Shown here: positions 43,176-53,768 of the stretch, in pieces
Layout of the letters: every line of letters begins with the position of its first letter
Numbering within the stretch: the stretch's first letter is position 1
Source: Solirubrobacterales bacterium
GTDB taxonomy: Bacteria; Actinomycetota; Thermoleophilia; Solirubrobacterales; Solirubrobacteraceae
Assembly (NCBI GenBank): GCA_003138355.1
Contig: PLFX01000016.1
Coordinates: forward strand, 63,344 to 127,343
DNA: 64,000 nucleotides
Reading direction: 5' to 3'
Translations under genes and position numbers: made by a program
Notes under the pieces: generated by a model
The model's database searches: none
What the model was told of the DNA's origin: nothing
The model's input: only the letters and a program-made list of their open reading frames with translations

Positions 43176-44441
43176 TTAGGAGGCGACGGGCACAGGCTCG
43201 CCGCCACCGCCCGCCTCGAGCGCCCGGTGCGCTTCGAGGCCGCAGTAGCGCGAGCCCGAGAGGGAAGCGTTCGGGCAGCGGCGGCCGTTCGACATGATCG
43301 CCGCGCAGCGACCCTGCGTCTCCTCCTCCTCGTAACCGTGCTCGGCCTCCTCGGCAGCGAACTCGGTTTCGGACTTGATGTCGACGCGCCAGCCGGTGAG
43401 GCGCGCGGCCAGACGGGCGTTCTGGCCCTCGCGGCCGATCGCGAGCGACAGCTGGTCGTCGGGGACGATCACGGTCGCCTGCTTTGCCGCGTCGTCGACG
43501 AGAACCTCGCGCACGCGCGCAGGCGACAGCGCCTTCGCCACGAAGCGGGCGGGCTCGTCGTTGTAGGGGATGATGTCGATCTTCTCGCCGCGCAGCTCGG
43601 AGACGACCATGCGCACGCGCGAACCGCGTGGCCCGACGCAGGCGCCAACCGGATCGACGCCGTCGGCGTGGGAGATGACCGCGATCTTCGAGCGGTAGCC
43701 GGGCTCGCGCGCGACGTTCGCGATCTCGACGAGGCCGTCGGCGATCTCCGGCACCTCGAGCTCGAAGAGCTTCTTGATCAGCTCCGGGTCGCGCCGCGAG
43801 ACGATGATCGATGGCCCCTTCGCCTGCGGCGAGACTTCCTTGATCACGGCCTTGATCCGCTGCGAGTGGTCATAACGCTCGCCGTCGACCTGCTCGGACT
43901 TCGGCAGCAGCGCCTCGACGCGCTCGCGCAACTGGACGAGCGTGTAGCGCGAGTCCGACTGCTGCACGATGCCAGTGATCAGCTCGCCGACGCGGTCGCG
44001 GTACTCCTCGAACATCATGTCGCGCTCGGCCTCGCGGATCCGCTGGAGGATCACCTGCTTGGCGGTCTGCGCTGCGATCCGCCCGAAGTCGTCGGGCGTG
44101 ACGTCGCGCTCGTCGATCTGGTCGCGGTACTGCTCGAACTTCGCCGGGTCGATCTCCGGCTCCTCGGGCTCGCGCATCTCCCCAGTCTCGGGGTCGATCG
44201 TCGTGCCCTCGTCGATCGTCTCGACGATCAGGTGCGCCTCGAGCTGCTCGGGGATGATCAGCTCGATCACGCGAAAGTCGGCTGTCTCGCGGTCGATCTC
44301 AACGCGGGCGTACTTGGCGGCGCCCGGCTGCTTCTTGTAGGCGGAAAGCAGCGCGTCCTCGAGCGCGACCATCAACCGCTCGGAGTCGATGCCCTTCTCC
44401 TGGGCAAGCGCGTGCATCGCGTCGAGGATCTCGCGTGACAT
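43176..44441 (-). CDS. nusA: Transcription factor NusA with Cys3-His C-terminal tail
   Basis: 421 residues. N-terminal RNA-polymerase-binding domain (about 1-130), S1 (about 135-200), KH1 and KH2 (about 205-350: [24 protein letters not shown] and [21 protein letters not shown]). After an acidic linker the tail (377-405) has Cys379, Cys389, Cys400 and His405, spaced C-x9-C-x10-C-x4-H, like a small zinc finger. It controls pausing, termination and antitermination. The gene starts four bases after rimP. Confidence 0.95.
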   Translation of the reverse strand: MSREILDAMHALAQEKGIDSERLMVALEDALLSAYKKQPGAAKYARVEIDRETADFRVIELIIPEQLEAHLIVETIDEGTTIDPETGEMREPEEPEIDPAKFEQYRDQIDERDVTPDDFGRIAAQTAKQVILQRIREAERDMMFEEYRDRVGELITGIVQQSDSRYTLVQLRERVEALLPKSEQVDGERYDHSQRIKAVIKEVSPQAKGPSIIVSRRDPELIKKLFELEVPEIADGLVEIANVAREPGYRSKIAVISHADGVDPVGACVGPRGSRVRMVVSELRGEKIDIIPYNDEPARFVAKALSPARVREVLVDDAAKQATVIVPDDQLSLAIGREGQNARLAARLTGWRVDIKSETEFAAEEAEHGYEEEETQGRCAAIMSNGRRCPNASLSGSRYCGLEAHRALEAGGGGEPVPVAS

Positions 44442-44445
44442 TGCC

Positions 44446-44865
44446 TCAATCCTCCAGCAGGTGGGAGCGCTCGATTGCCGCGTACGGGATCGCGACGACC
44501 CCGTCTGGCACGGCGAGCGTCACCTCGTCGGTGGACGCCCCCACCAGCTCGCCCGTCAGATCGCGCTGCGTGAAGCTCTCGCAGCCCGCCGCAACGCGAA
44601 CGCGCGCGCGCCGCCCGACGAAGCGCCGGAAGTGCTCCGGCTTTGCGAGTGGCCGGCGCGGGCCGGGCGAGCTCACCTCGAGCGAGTCGCCGCCGCGCAG
44701 ATCCGCGAGGGCGCGCGCGACGCGCTCGGTGTGCGCGAGCGTGACCCCCTCCGGGTGATCGATGAACACGCGCAGCGTCGCGCCCGAGCGCTCGACGGCC
44801 AGCACTTCGATTGCGGGCTCGATCTCCGCGACGCGCTGCTCGATGTCGGTTTGTAGCTGGTTCAT
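44446..44865 (-). CDS. rimP: Ribosome maturation factor RimP
   Basis: 139 residues from ATG44865. The N-terminal domain includes PAIEVLAVERSGATLRVFIDHPEGVTL and ERVARAL; LEVSSPGPRRPLAKPEHFRRFVGRRARV is the RimP hallmark; the C-terminal SH3-like part is DLTGELVGASTDEVTLAV. It assists 30S assembly and heads the nusA-infB operon. No Shine-Dalgarno sequence is present: the start codon is preceded by CGTC and eight T residues that end a terminator-like hairpin. Confidence 0.93.
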   Translation of the reverse strand: MNQLQTDIEQRVAEIEPAIEVLAVERSGATLRVFIDHPEGVTLAHTERVARALADLRGGDSLEVSSPGPRRPLAKPEHFRRFVGRRARVRVAAGCESFTQRDLTGELVGASTDEVTLAVPDGVVAIPYAAIERSHLLED

Positions 44866-44869
44866 GACG

Positions 44870-44893
44870 AAAAAAAAGCGGGCGAGCGCCCAC
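44870..44893 (-). terminator. Intrinsic-terminator-like hairpin just before rimP
   Basis: On the minus strand GTGGGCG pairs with CGCCCGC (one G-U pair), followed at once by eight T residues. The T-run ends four bases before the rimP start codon. This is the only clean hairpin plus T-run I found in the window. Its place in the operon leader suggests conditional termination; NusA-dependent autoregulation at a nusA operon leader is known in Bacillus subtilis. Confidence 0.75.
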
Positions 44894-44907
44894 TTCCGAT
44901 TAGGGAC

Positions 44908-44935
44908 TGCCGGTCTTCCGTGACCGGCACGAAAG
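44908..44935 (-). promoter_or_regulatory. Mutually exclusive hairpins in the rimP leader
   Basis: Two stems share the same bases: TGCCGGTC/GACCGGCA (44908-44929, perfect 8 bp, loop of six) and CTTTCGTG/CACGGAAG (44915-44935, 8 bp with one G-U pair, loop of five). Only one can form at a time. They lie between the promoter and the terminator hairpin, as in an attenuator. Confidence 0.5.
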
Positions 44936-44945
44936 CTGTCGCGTG

Positions 44946-44951
44946 AGTCTA
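44946..44951 (-). promoter_or_regulatory. -10 box of the rimP-nusA-infB operon
   Basis: TAGACT on the minus strand. Transcription from about 44939 would give a leader of about 74 bases that holds both hairpin sets. No clear -35 box. Confidence 0.4.
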
Positions 44952-44967
44952 CCAGCATGAAGGCGGC

Positions 44968-44973
44968 TATTCT
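44968..44973 (+). promoter_or_regulatory. -10 box of the DUF3089 gene
   Basis: TATTCT, 11 bases before ATG44985, divergent from the rimP promoter. A very short leader is implied. Confidence 0.4.
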
Positions 44974-44984
44974 CAGCGCCGCTG

Positions 44985-46079
44985 ATGCGCGCACCGCTGG
45001 TCCTCGCCGCGCTCCTCGCGGGACTCCTCGGGTCTTCTGCGGCCGCGGCCGGCGCAGGCCAGCCGAGCACCTGGCTCTGCCGCCCGGGCTTGACTTCAGA
45101 TCCGTGCGCCTCCTCGTTGGCCGCGACCGCGGTGAACGCCGCCGGCAAACCGTCGCTGGTGAACGCGAGCCCGGCACGCACGAGCGCGTTCGACTGCTTC
45201 TACGTCTACCCGACCGTCTCCGGCGAGAGCTCGACGAACGCGGACCTGCGGATCCAGGCGGCGGAGACCGACGTCGCCCAGGAGCAGGCCTCACGCTTCG
45301 CGCAGGTCTGCCAGGTCTACGCGCCGATCTACCGTCAGGTCACCCTCGCCGGCCTGCTCGCGGGCGCCGCCGTCAAGGCCGGACCGGTCGCGATCGCCTA
45401 CAACTCGATCGCGGCGGCGTTCGAGGACTTCCTCGCGCACTACAGCGATGGGCGCCCGTTCGTCCTGATCGGCCACTCCCAGGGGGCCGCGATGTCGATC
45501 CTGCTGATCCAGCGCCTGATCGACGAGGTGCCGGCGCTGCGCTCTCGTCTACTCCTGGCGATCATCCTCGGCGGCAACGTCGAGGTTCCGACGGGCAAGC
45601 TCGCGGGCGGTAGCTTCAAGAACGTCCCTGGCTGCAATCGCCTCGGCGAGACCGGCTGCGTCATCGCCTACTCGAGCTTCCCCTCCACCCCACCCGCCGG
45701 TGCCCTATTCGGGCGCCCGGGGCAAGGGGTTTCGCTGCAGTCGGGCCAGACCGCCACGCGCGGCCTCGAGGTCCTCTGCACCAACCCGGCGGCGCTGGCC
45801 GGAGGCGGTGCGACGCTCGCCCCGTATTTCCCCTCGCTTGGCAGCGAACCGACACCATGGGTGACCTTTCCCGGGCTCTACAACGCGCGCTGCGAGCAGG
45901 CCGGCGGCGCTTCCTGGCTCGACGTGACGAAGGCCACCGGCACATCGGACCACCGCCCGACCGTGACCGAGCACGACGGTCCCCTGTGGGGCTATCACAC
46001 CGACGACGTCAATCTCGCCCTCGGCAACCTGGTCCGCGACGTCGCGGCCGCGGAAGCCGCCTGGAAGCGGCTGCGGTGA
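44985..46079 (+). CDS. Secreted DUF3089 alpha/beta-hydrolase
   Basis: 364 residues. Signal peptide (MRAPLVLAALLAGLLGSSAAAAG), then the DUF3089 pattern: WLCRPG near the N-terminus, DCFYVYPTVS, YAPIYRQVTLA, the nucleophile elbow IGHSQGAAMSILLI (Ser about 166), and a late GPLWGYHTDDVNLALGNLV with the catalytic His. Paired Cys residues fit an exported enzyme. It is probably a lipase or esterase; the substrate is unknown. Confidence 0.88.
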   Translation: MRAPLVLAALLAGLLGSSAAAAGAGQPSTWLCRPGLTSDPCASSLAATAVNAAGKPSLVNASPARTSAFDCFYVYPTVSGESSTNADLRIQAAETDVAQEQASRFAQVCQVYAPIYRQVTLAGLLAGAAVKAGPVAIAYNSIAAAFEDFLAHYSDGRPFVLIGHSQGAAMSILLIQRLIDEVPALRSRLLLAIILGGNVEVPTGKLAGGSFKNVPGCNRLGETGCVIAYSSFPSTPPAGALFGRPGQGVSLQSGQTATRGLEVLCTNPAALAGGGATLAPYFPSLGSEPTPWVTFPGLYNARCEQAGGASWLDVTKATGTSDHRPTVTEHDGPLWGYHTDDVNLALGNLVRDVAAAEAAWKRLR

Positions 46080-46183
46080 CGGCCACGGACGCGGGCTGAT
46101 GGTCAAGGTTCGTGCTGGGCCGTCATCCTCGCTGGCTTTACGGGCGCGCGTGGTAGACAGCGGTCGGCGGTCACCCCGGCGCC

Positions 46184-47416
46184 TCAGCCGGACTCGCCGC
46201 GCAGGCGCTCGATCGCGTCGAGGAGCTCGCGCGCGATCTGTGCCTTCGGCGCTCGCGGGATCTGCTGCTCGCCGTTGGCGCTGATCAGCGTGAGGGCGTT
46301 GTCCTGCGCGTCGAAGCCGATGCCCTCCTGGGCGACGTCGTTGTAGGCGATCAGGTCGACCTGCTTGCGCTCGAGCTTCGCGCGCGCCCGCGCGAGACCG
46401 CCCTCGCCGTGCTCGGCGGCGAAGCCGACGAGGACCTGGTCGGGCCGCCGGCCGCGCGCCAGCCGCGCGAGGATGTCGTCGGTTGACTCGAGCTCGAGCG
46501 TGATGGCGGCGTTCCCCTCGCGCGCGAGCTTGCTCGAGCGCGGCGCCGCGGGGCGGAAGTCGGCGACGGCCGCGCACATCACGATGACGTCGGCTTGCGG
46601 CGCGCGCTCATCGCACGCCGCGGCGAGCTCAGCGGCAGTCGTCACGTCGACGTAGCTCGCGTGCCGGTCGCGCGGGAGGGCGACGTTCGCCGCGATTACC
46701 GTGACCTCGGCTCCGCGCGCGGCCGCGGCCTGCGCGATCGCGAAGCCCATCCGGCCCGAGGAGCGGTTGGCGATGTAGCGGACCGCGTCGATCGGCTCGT
46801 GCGTGCCGCCCGCGGTCACGAGCACGCGCCGCCCGCTCCAGGGGCCGGTCTGTAGCGCGGCCTCGCAGGCGGCGAGCAGCTCCGCGGGCTCGGCGAGGCG
46901 CCCGGCGCCGTGCTCGCCGTGCGTTGCCAGGCGACCGACGCCCGGGTCGATGATCGTGATTCCGCGCTCACGCAGCAGCGCGAGGTTCGCCTGCGTTGCC
47001 GGGTGCTCGAGCATCCGCGTGTTCATCGCCGGCGCGACGAGCACCGGACAGCGCGCAGCGAGCGCCGCGCTCGTCACCAGGTTGTCGGCGAGGCCGCCGG
47101 CGAGCTTCGCGATCGTGTTCGCCGAGGCCGGTGCGACAAGGAAGGCGTCGGCGGCCGCGACGAGCGCGAGATGGCTTGCCGGGTCGTGCTCGGGCAGCGG
47201 CTCGCCCGGGAAGGAGCCGCGCAATGGGTCGCGCTCGAACTCACTGGTGAGCACCGGCGCCCCGGAGAGCGCCGCAAACGACGCGCTACCGACGAAGCGC
47301 TTCGCGCTGGCGGTCTCGATCACGCGCACGGAATGCCCCGCGCCGGTCGCGAGGCGCACGAGCTCGAGCGCCTTGTAGGCGGCGATCCCGCCGCTCACGC
47401 CGAGCAGCAGCCGCAT
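46184..47416 (-). CDS. coaBC: Bifunctional phosphopantothenoylcysteine decarboxylase/phosphopantothenate-cysteine ligase
   Basis: 410 residues. The CoaC flavoprotein half has LLGVSGGIAAYKALELVR, the His-containing region around FERDPLRGSFP, and PAMNTRMLEHPATQANL. The CoaB ligase half (from about 180) has VLVTAGGTHEPIDAVRYIANRSSGRMG and ending motifs VGFAAEHGEG and DLIAYNDVAQ. Two steps of coenzyme A synthesis. It follows rpoZ; the gmk-rpoZ-coaBC order is typical of actinobacteria. Confidence 0.95.
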   Translation of the reverse strand: MRLLLGVSGGIAAYKALELVRLATGAGHSVRVIETASAKRFVGSASFAALSGAPVLTSEFERDPLRGSFPGEPLPEHDPASHLALVAAADAFLVAPASANTIAKLAGGLADNLVTSAALAARCPVLVAPAMNTRMLEHPATQANLALLRERGITIIDPGVGRLATHGEHGAGRLAEPAELLAACEAALQTGPWSGRRVLVTAGGTHEPIDAVRYIANRSSGRMGFAIAQAAAARGAEVTVIAANVALPRDRHASYVDVTTAAELAAACDERAPQADVIVMCAAVADFRPAAPRSSKLAREGNAAITLELESTDDILARLARGRRPDQVLVGFAAEHGEGGLARARAKLERKQVDLIAYNDVAQEGIGFDAQDNALTLISANGEQQIPRAPKAQIARELLDAIERLRGESG

Positions 47417-47427
47417 CGGGGAAACCG

Positions 47428-47655
47428 CTAGCGGTAGTGGTACTTCAGCTTGCCGGCTGCGACTTCCTCGAGAGCGATCGTGAGGTAGTTCTTCGAGCCG
47501 GTTTCAACCATCGGCGGCGGGAATTCGTCGAAGCCGCCCTCGCCGAGGTTCTGGTAGTACGAGTTGATCTGGCGCGCGCGCTTGGCCGCGACGATCACGC
47601 TCGCGTAGTTTGAGTCGACGTTCTCGAGCAGCTGGTCGATGCGTGGAGAGATCAC
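47428..47655 (-). CDS. rpoZ: RNA polymerase omega subunit
   Basis: 75 residues from GTG47655. ISPRIDQLLENVDSNYASVIVAAKRARQIN is the omega signature, followed by the ETGSKNYLTIALEEVAAGKL end. It stabilises the beta' subunit. TACACT six bases before the start suggests a leaderless transcript within the gmk-coaBC series. Upstream in-frame codons give implausible residues. Confidence 0.93.
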   Translation of the reverse strand: MISPRIDQLLENVDSNYASVIVAAKRARQINSYYQNLGEGGFDEFPPPMVETGSKNYLTIALEEVAAGKLKYHYR

Positions 47656-47661
47656 ACATGC

Positions 47662-47667
47662 AGTGTA
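47662..47667 (-). promoter_or_regulatory. -10 box of a likely leaderless rpoZ promoter
   Basis: TACACT on the minus strand, exactly six bases before GTG47655, in the 164-base gap between gmk and rpoZ. No Shine-Dalgarno sequence. Confidence 0.45.
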
Positions 47668-47819
47668 GAGGATCGGTCGCACACCCCAGCTACGCTGCCG
47701 GCATTGCCTGAGGATTTTGTGCTCGAGCCACGTGGCTCGTTCTCGCTTCGCCGAGGCGTGGCGACCGTTCCGCACCTGGGTCACCGTGCTCGTGCGTCTC
47801 GCGCACGAACGCGGTGTGT

Positions 47820-48377
47820 CTACCGCGCCCGCTCGCTGACATACAGCGCGTCGAGCTCGGCCACGGCGCGCTCGAGCTCGTCGTTGACGATCTCGAACTG
47901 GAACTCCCCGCGCGCTGCGAGCTCGGTCACGGCGACCGCGAGGCGCTGCTCGATCGTCTCCGGCGAATCCTTGCCGCGAGCAACGAGGCGCTGGCGCAGC
48001 GCCTCGAGCGATGGTGGCGCGATGAACACGAGGACCGCGCTCGGGATCGCGTCGCGGACCTGACGGGCCCCCTGCACCTCGATCTCGAGCACAGCCGGAC
48101 TCCCGCCCCGCGTGCGCCGCTCGAGCTCGCCGCGCAGCGTCCCGTAGCGGTGCTCCGCGTAGGTCGCGTGCTCGACGAACTCACCGCCCGCAAGCCGCCG
48201 ATCGAACTCCGCGTCGGAGAGGAAGTAGTAGGAGACGCCGTCGACCTCCCCCGGCCGCGGTGAGCGCGTCGTCGCCGAGATCGTCAAGGCGAGCTCCGGG
48301 TGGCCCTCGCGCAGCCGCGCGATCAGCGTCCCCTTGCCGACCCCCGAAGGCCCCGTGACGACGAAGATGTCAGGCAC
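47820..48377 (-). CDS. gmk: Guanylate kinase
   Basis: 185 residues. P-loop VVTGPSGVGKGTL, the GMP-binding ISATTRSPRPGEVDGVSYYFLS, FVEHATYAEHRYGT and LEIEVQGARQV. It turns GMP into GDP. The start is GTG48377. It follows mihF, a gene order seen widely in actinobacteria. Confidence 0.96.
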   Translation of the reverse strand: MPDIFVVTGPSGVGKGTLIARLREGHPELALTISATTRSPRPGEVDGVSYYFLSDAEFDRRLAGGEFVEHATYAEHRYGTLRGELERRTRGGSPAVLEIEVQGARQVRDAIPSAVLVFIAPPSLEALRQRLVARGKDSPETIEQRLAVAVTELAARGEFQFEIVNDELERAVAELDALYVSERAR

Positions 48378-48413
48378 CGACCGCGCACCGTAGCGCCGGC
48401 GCTGGACACAACC

Positions 48414-48731
48414 TCACCGGTGGTTGAGCAGTGTGACGAGCTCGGCGCGCTGGCGCTCGGAGAGACCGCCGATCGTCTTGCTCGGCGAGATGCGGCAGTT
48501 GTGGAGAATCTTGTTGACTTTGACGCGGCCGTACTTGGGCACCGCGAGCAGCATGTCGGAGACCTTCGCGGTCTCCAGGTAGATCGGCGGCGCGGTGAGC
48601 AGCTGCTGGATCGAGATCCGTCCGGCCTTCAGATCGCGCTTCAGCTGGGCGCGCTGCGAGCGGATCTCATTAGCCCGCGCGAGCGCCGCAAGTCGCTGAT
48701 TGGGGGACCGCTCCGGCGTCATGGCTGTCAT
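48414..48731 (-). CDS. mihF: Actinobacterial integration host factor mIHF
   Basis: 105 residues from ATG48731. A helical nucleoid protein: NQRLAALARANEIRSQRAQLKRDLKAG, KVSDMLLAVPKYGRVKVNKIL (the helix-two turns-helix DNA-binding core), then IGGLSERQRAEL. It compacts DNA and aids site-specific recombination. The place between pyr genes and gmk is the usual actinobacterial one. A strong promoter lies at 48769-48796. Confidence 0.92.
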   Translation of the reverse strand: MTAMTPERSPNQRLAALARANEIRSQRAQLKRDLKAGRISIQQLLTAPPIYLETAKVSDMLLAVPKYGRVKVNKILHNCRISPSKTIGGLSERQRAELVTLLNHR

Positions 48732-48768
48732 TGGCGGACGTCTCGCGGACCGGGCGACATGGGTGGCG

Positions 48769-48796
48769 AGTGTATAGCCTGGAACGCGCCATTCAA
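48769..48796 (-). promoter_or_regulatory. Sigma-70-type promoter of mihF
   Basis: On the minus strand: TTGAAT (-35, 48791-48796), a 16-base spacer, TACACT (-10, 48769-48774) within CTATACACT. This is the best -35/-10 pair in the window. The start of transcription should be near 48762, giving a leader of about 30 bases. Confidence 0.65.
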
Positions 48797-48801
48797 GGAC
48801 C

Positions 48802-48840
48802 AAAAAGAAAAGTTGTCTCGACCCGAGCTTGAGGTTCGGG
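48802..48840 (-). terminator. Possible terminator after pyrD
   Basis: CCCGA/TCGGG hairpin (48822-48840), then a T-rich stretch TTTTCTTTTT ten bases later. The gap makes it imperfect. It would separate the pyr operon from the mihF promoter. Confidence 0.35.
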
Positions 48841-48914
48841 GTGCACGCACCGTCGCCGAACTCTTGCGGGATTTGCAGGCGTTTCGCACTTAATCACGCG
48901 ACCAGGTAGGCACC

Positions 48915-49787
48915 TCAAGCCGCATTTTCCGCAAAACGCTGCGCGAGCTCATTGGCGATCCGCCGGCCCGCTGCCGGGTCACGGAAGGTCTCGGTGCCGA
49001 CCGCGACGAGCGTAGCACCGACATCGAGGAGCGCCGCGGCGTCCGCCCCGCTCGCCACGCCCCCCATCCCGATCACCGGAATCGCGACGCTGGCCGCCAC
49101 GCTCGCGACCTGCGCCAGGGCGATCGATCGGATCGCCGGCCCCGAGAGTCCCCCGGTCCCGCCGCCGAGCCAAGGCGCGGTGGCGCCGGGCGCGAGCGCC
49201 ATTGCGCGCAGCGTGTTGATCAGCGACACGGAGTCTGCCCCGCCCGACTCCGCCGCCGCCGCGCACGCGGCGACATCCGCGGCGTTCGGGGTCAGCTTCA
49301 CGATCAGCGGCTTCGCGCTCAGCGGGCGCAGCGCCGTGACGAGCCGCTCGAGCTCGTGCGGGTCGGCGCCAATGTCGAGGCCTGTCGCGACGTTCGGGCA
49401 GGAGACGTTGAGCTCGATCGCGGCCACCTCGTCCCGAAGCGCTACCCGTTCGACGAGCTCGCCGAACTGCTCGACGGTCGAGCCCATCACGTTCGTGATG
49501 ATCGGCACGCCGAGCGCGGCGTACGCCGGCAGGTGCGTTTCGAGGTAGGCGTCGATCCCGGGATTCGGCAGACCGATCGAGTTGATCAGGCCGCCCGCGG
49601 CCTCCCACAGACGCGGCGGCGGGTTGCCTGCTCGCGGCCCCAGAGTCACGGTCTTCGAGACGTAGGCCGCGAAGGGGAAGCGCTCGATCAGCGAATCGCC
49701 GAAGACCTCGCGCGCCGCGAGCGCGTCGAAGCAGCCCGACGCGTTGATCACCGGATGCGCGAGCTCGATCCCGCAGAAGGCGGTCAT
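48915..49787 (-). CDS. pyrD: Dihydroorotate dehydrogenase, type 1B catalytic subunit
   Basis: 290 residues from ATG49787, overlapping pyrK. Class 1 FMN barrel: NASGCFDALAAREVFG, KTVTLGPRAGNPPPRLWE, SIGLPNPGI, the active-site Cys in ELNVSCPN (about 129), KLTPNAADV and GMGGVASGADAAAL. Class 1B uses PyrK to pass electrons to NAD+, and pyrK is next to it. No pyrF or pyrE follows. Confidence 0.94.
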   Translation of the reverse strand: MTAFCGIELAHPVINASGCFDALAAREVFGDSLIERFPFAAYVSKTVTLGPRAGNPPPRLWEAAGGLINSIGLPNPGIDAYLETHLPAYAALGVPIITNVMGSTVEQFGELVERVALRDEVAAIELNVSCPNVATGLDIGADPHELERLVTALRPLSAKPLIVKLTPNAADVAACAAAAESGGADSVSLINTLRAMALAPGATAPWLGGGTGGLSGPAIRSIALAQVASVAASVAIPVIGMGGVASGADAAALLDVGATLVAVGTETFRDPAAGRRIANELAQRFAENAA

Positions 49788-50539
49788 GCGAGCACCGCCG
49801 CCTCGAACACCGGCCCGTCGAGGCAGACGCGCTTGAACCCGTCGTGCGTCGCGACCACGCAACCGAAGCACGCTCCGAAACCGCACGCCATCGGAGCCTC
49901 GAGCGCCAGCCACGCGGGCACCCCCGCGGCGAGCGTAAGCGCCCGGACGGTTTCGAGCATCGCGGGCGGCCCGCACGCGTAGACGCAGACCTCCCCGGCC
50001 GCCCGCAGCTCGCGCTCGAGCAGGTCCGTCACGTAGCCGGCATGGCCGACCGAGCCGTCGTCAGTCGCGAGCTCGGCGTCCTTCAGCAGGCTCGCACCCG
50101 CGGCATGGCGCGCGTCGCGAAACCCGAGCAGCGCGCGCCCGCCCCAAGCCTCCTGGAACATCGCCAACGGCGGAATCCCGACGCCGCCGCCGACGAGCAG
50201 CGCCTCCCGCTCCGCCGGCGGAGCATCGAAGCCCCGCCCCAAAGGCCCAACAAGCCACAGCTCCTCACCGACCGCTAGCGAGCACAGCCGCCCCGTCCCC
50301 GGGCCCACATCCTCGAGCAGGAATCCAACACGACCATCGCCGGCGAAGAGCGCCGATATCGCCCGCCCCAGGAACGGCCGCTCACCCTCACCCCCACCCC
50401 ACCCGACGACCGCAGCCAGCATGTAGAACTGCCCCGGCGCCGCCGCCACCGCCTCATCCCCAACCTCGAGCACCACATAAGCGCCGAGCGCCCGGCGCCC
50501 CACCACGGGGCAAACCCGCCGCCCAAAAGGAGCGCTCAC
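49784..50539 (-). CDS. pyrK: Dihydroorotate dehydrogenase electron-transfer subunit PyrK
   Basis: 251 residues. FAD/NAD-binding reductase: APGQFYMLAAV, GPGTGRLCSLAVGEELWLVGPLGRGF, LLVGGGVGIPPLAMF, VYACGPPAML, and the [2Fe-2S] cysteines in CGFGACFGC plus a later Cys (RVCLDG). GTG50539 is chosen by length and because the upstream frame lies beyond carB's end. The 5' third uses many G-ending codons, and the mRNA is G-rich with two G-quadruplex-type motifs, unlike its neighbours. Confidence 0.9.
   Translation of the reverse strand: MSAPFGRRVCPVVGRRALGAYVVLEVGDEAVAAAPGQFYMLAAVVGWGGGEGERPFLGRAISALFAGDGRVGFLLEDVGPGTGRLCSLAVGEELWLVGPLGRGFDAPPAEREALLVGGGVGIPPLAMFQEAWGGRALLGFRDARHAAGASLLKDAELATDDGSVGHAGYVTDLLERELRAAGEVCVYACGPPAMLETVRALTLAAGVPAWLALEAPMACGFGACFGCVVATHDGFKRVCLDGPVFEAAVLA
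50385..50404 (-). other. G-quadruplex-type motif inside pyrK
   Basis: On the minus strand the G runs are 3, 4, 5 and 3 long, separated by loops of 1, 1 and 3 bases. This fits the strict pattern for an intramolecular quadruplex, in the coding strand and so in the mRNA. Confidence 0.5.
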
Positions 50540-50569
50540 CCCAGGCCCACCCGGGTCCCACGCTGCCCC
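50539..50569 (-). promoter_or_regulatory. G-quadruplex-type motif at the pyrK start codon
   Basis: Five G runs (4, 3, 3, 3 and 4) with loops of 6, 4, 1 and 3 bases. The last run contributes the first G of the GTG start. The only Shine-Dalgarno-like bases lie inside these runs, so folding would hide the start. Confidence 0.45.
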
Positions 50570-50640
50570 AACCCGCGCGCGCGCCTCAAGCCCACCCTGC
50601 TCCCAACCAGCCCACGCCAGCCACTCCGCTGCTCCTCGGT

Positions 50641-50672
50641 CTCCACGCCCGATGAGGCGAGCGATGCTCGCC

Positions 50673-50687
<15 letters not shown>
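50641..50687. terminator. Long hairpin at the carB-pyrK junction
   Basis: A perfect 13-base stem (50650-50662 with 50666-50678, loop GAT) extends, through one more pair and one mismatch, into an outer CTCCACG/CGTGGAG stem. The carB stop codon (50673-50675) lies in the stem. There is no T-run, so it could be an attenuator, an RNA-processing site or a stability element. Confidence 0.5.

Positions 50688-53751
<3,064 letters not shown>

Positions 53752-53768
<17 letters not shown>

Noticed and set aside
46080..46183. Possible small gene in the gap between the DUF3089 gene and coaBC
   Set aside because: The frame from 46099 is Arg/Ser-rich and runs into coaBC antisense; nothing else is seen in the 104-base gap.
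48759..48893. A 44-residue plus-strand frame in the pyrD-mihF gap
   Set aside because: Its end looks protein-like (TVAELLRDLQAF), but it lies over the mihF promoter and has no ribosome-binding site or known relative. Not strong enough to list as a gene.
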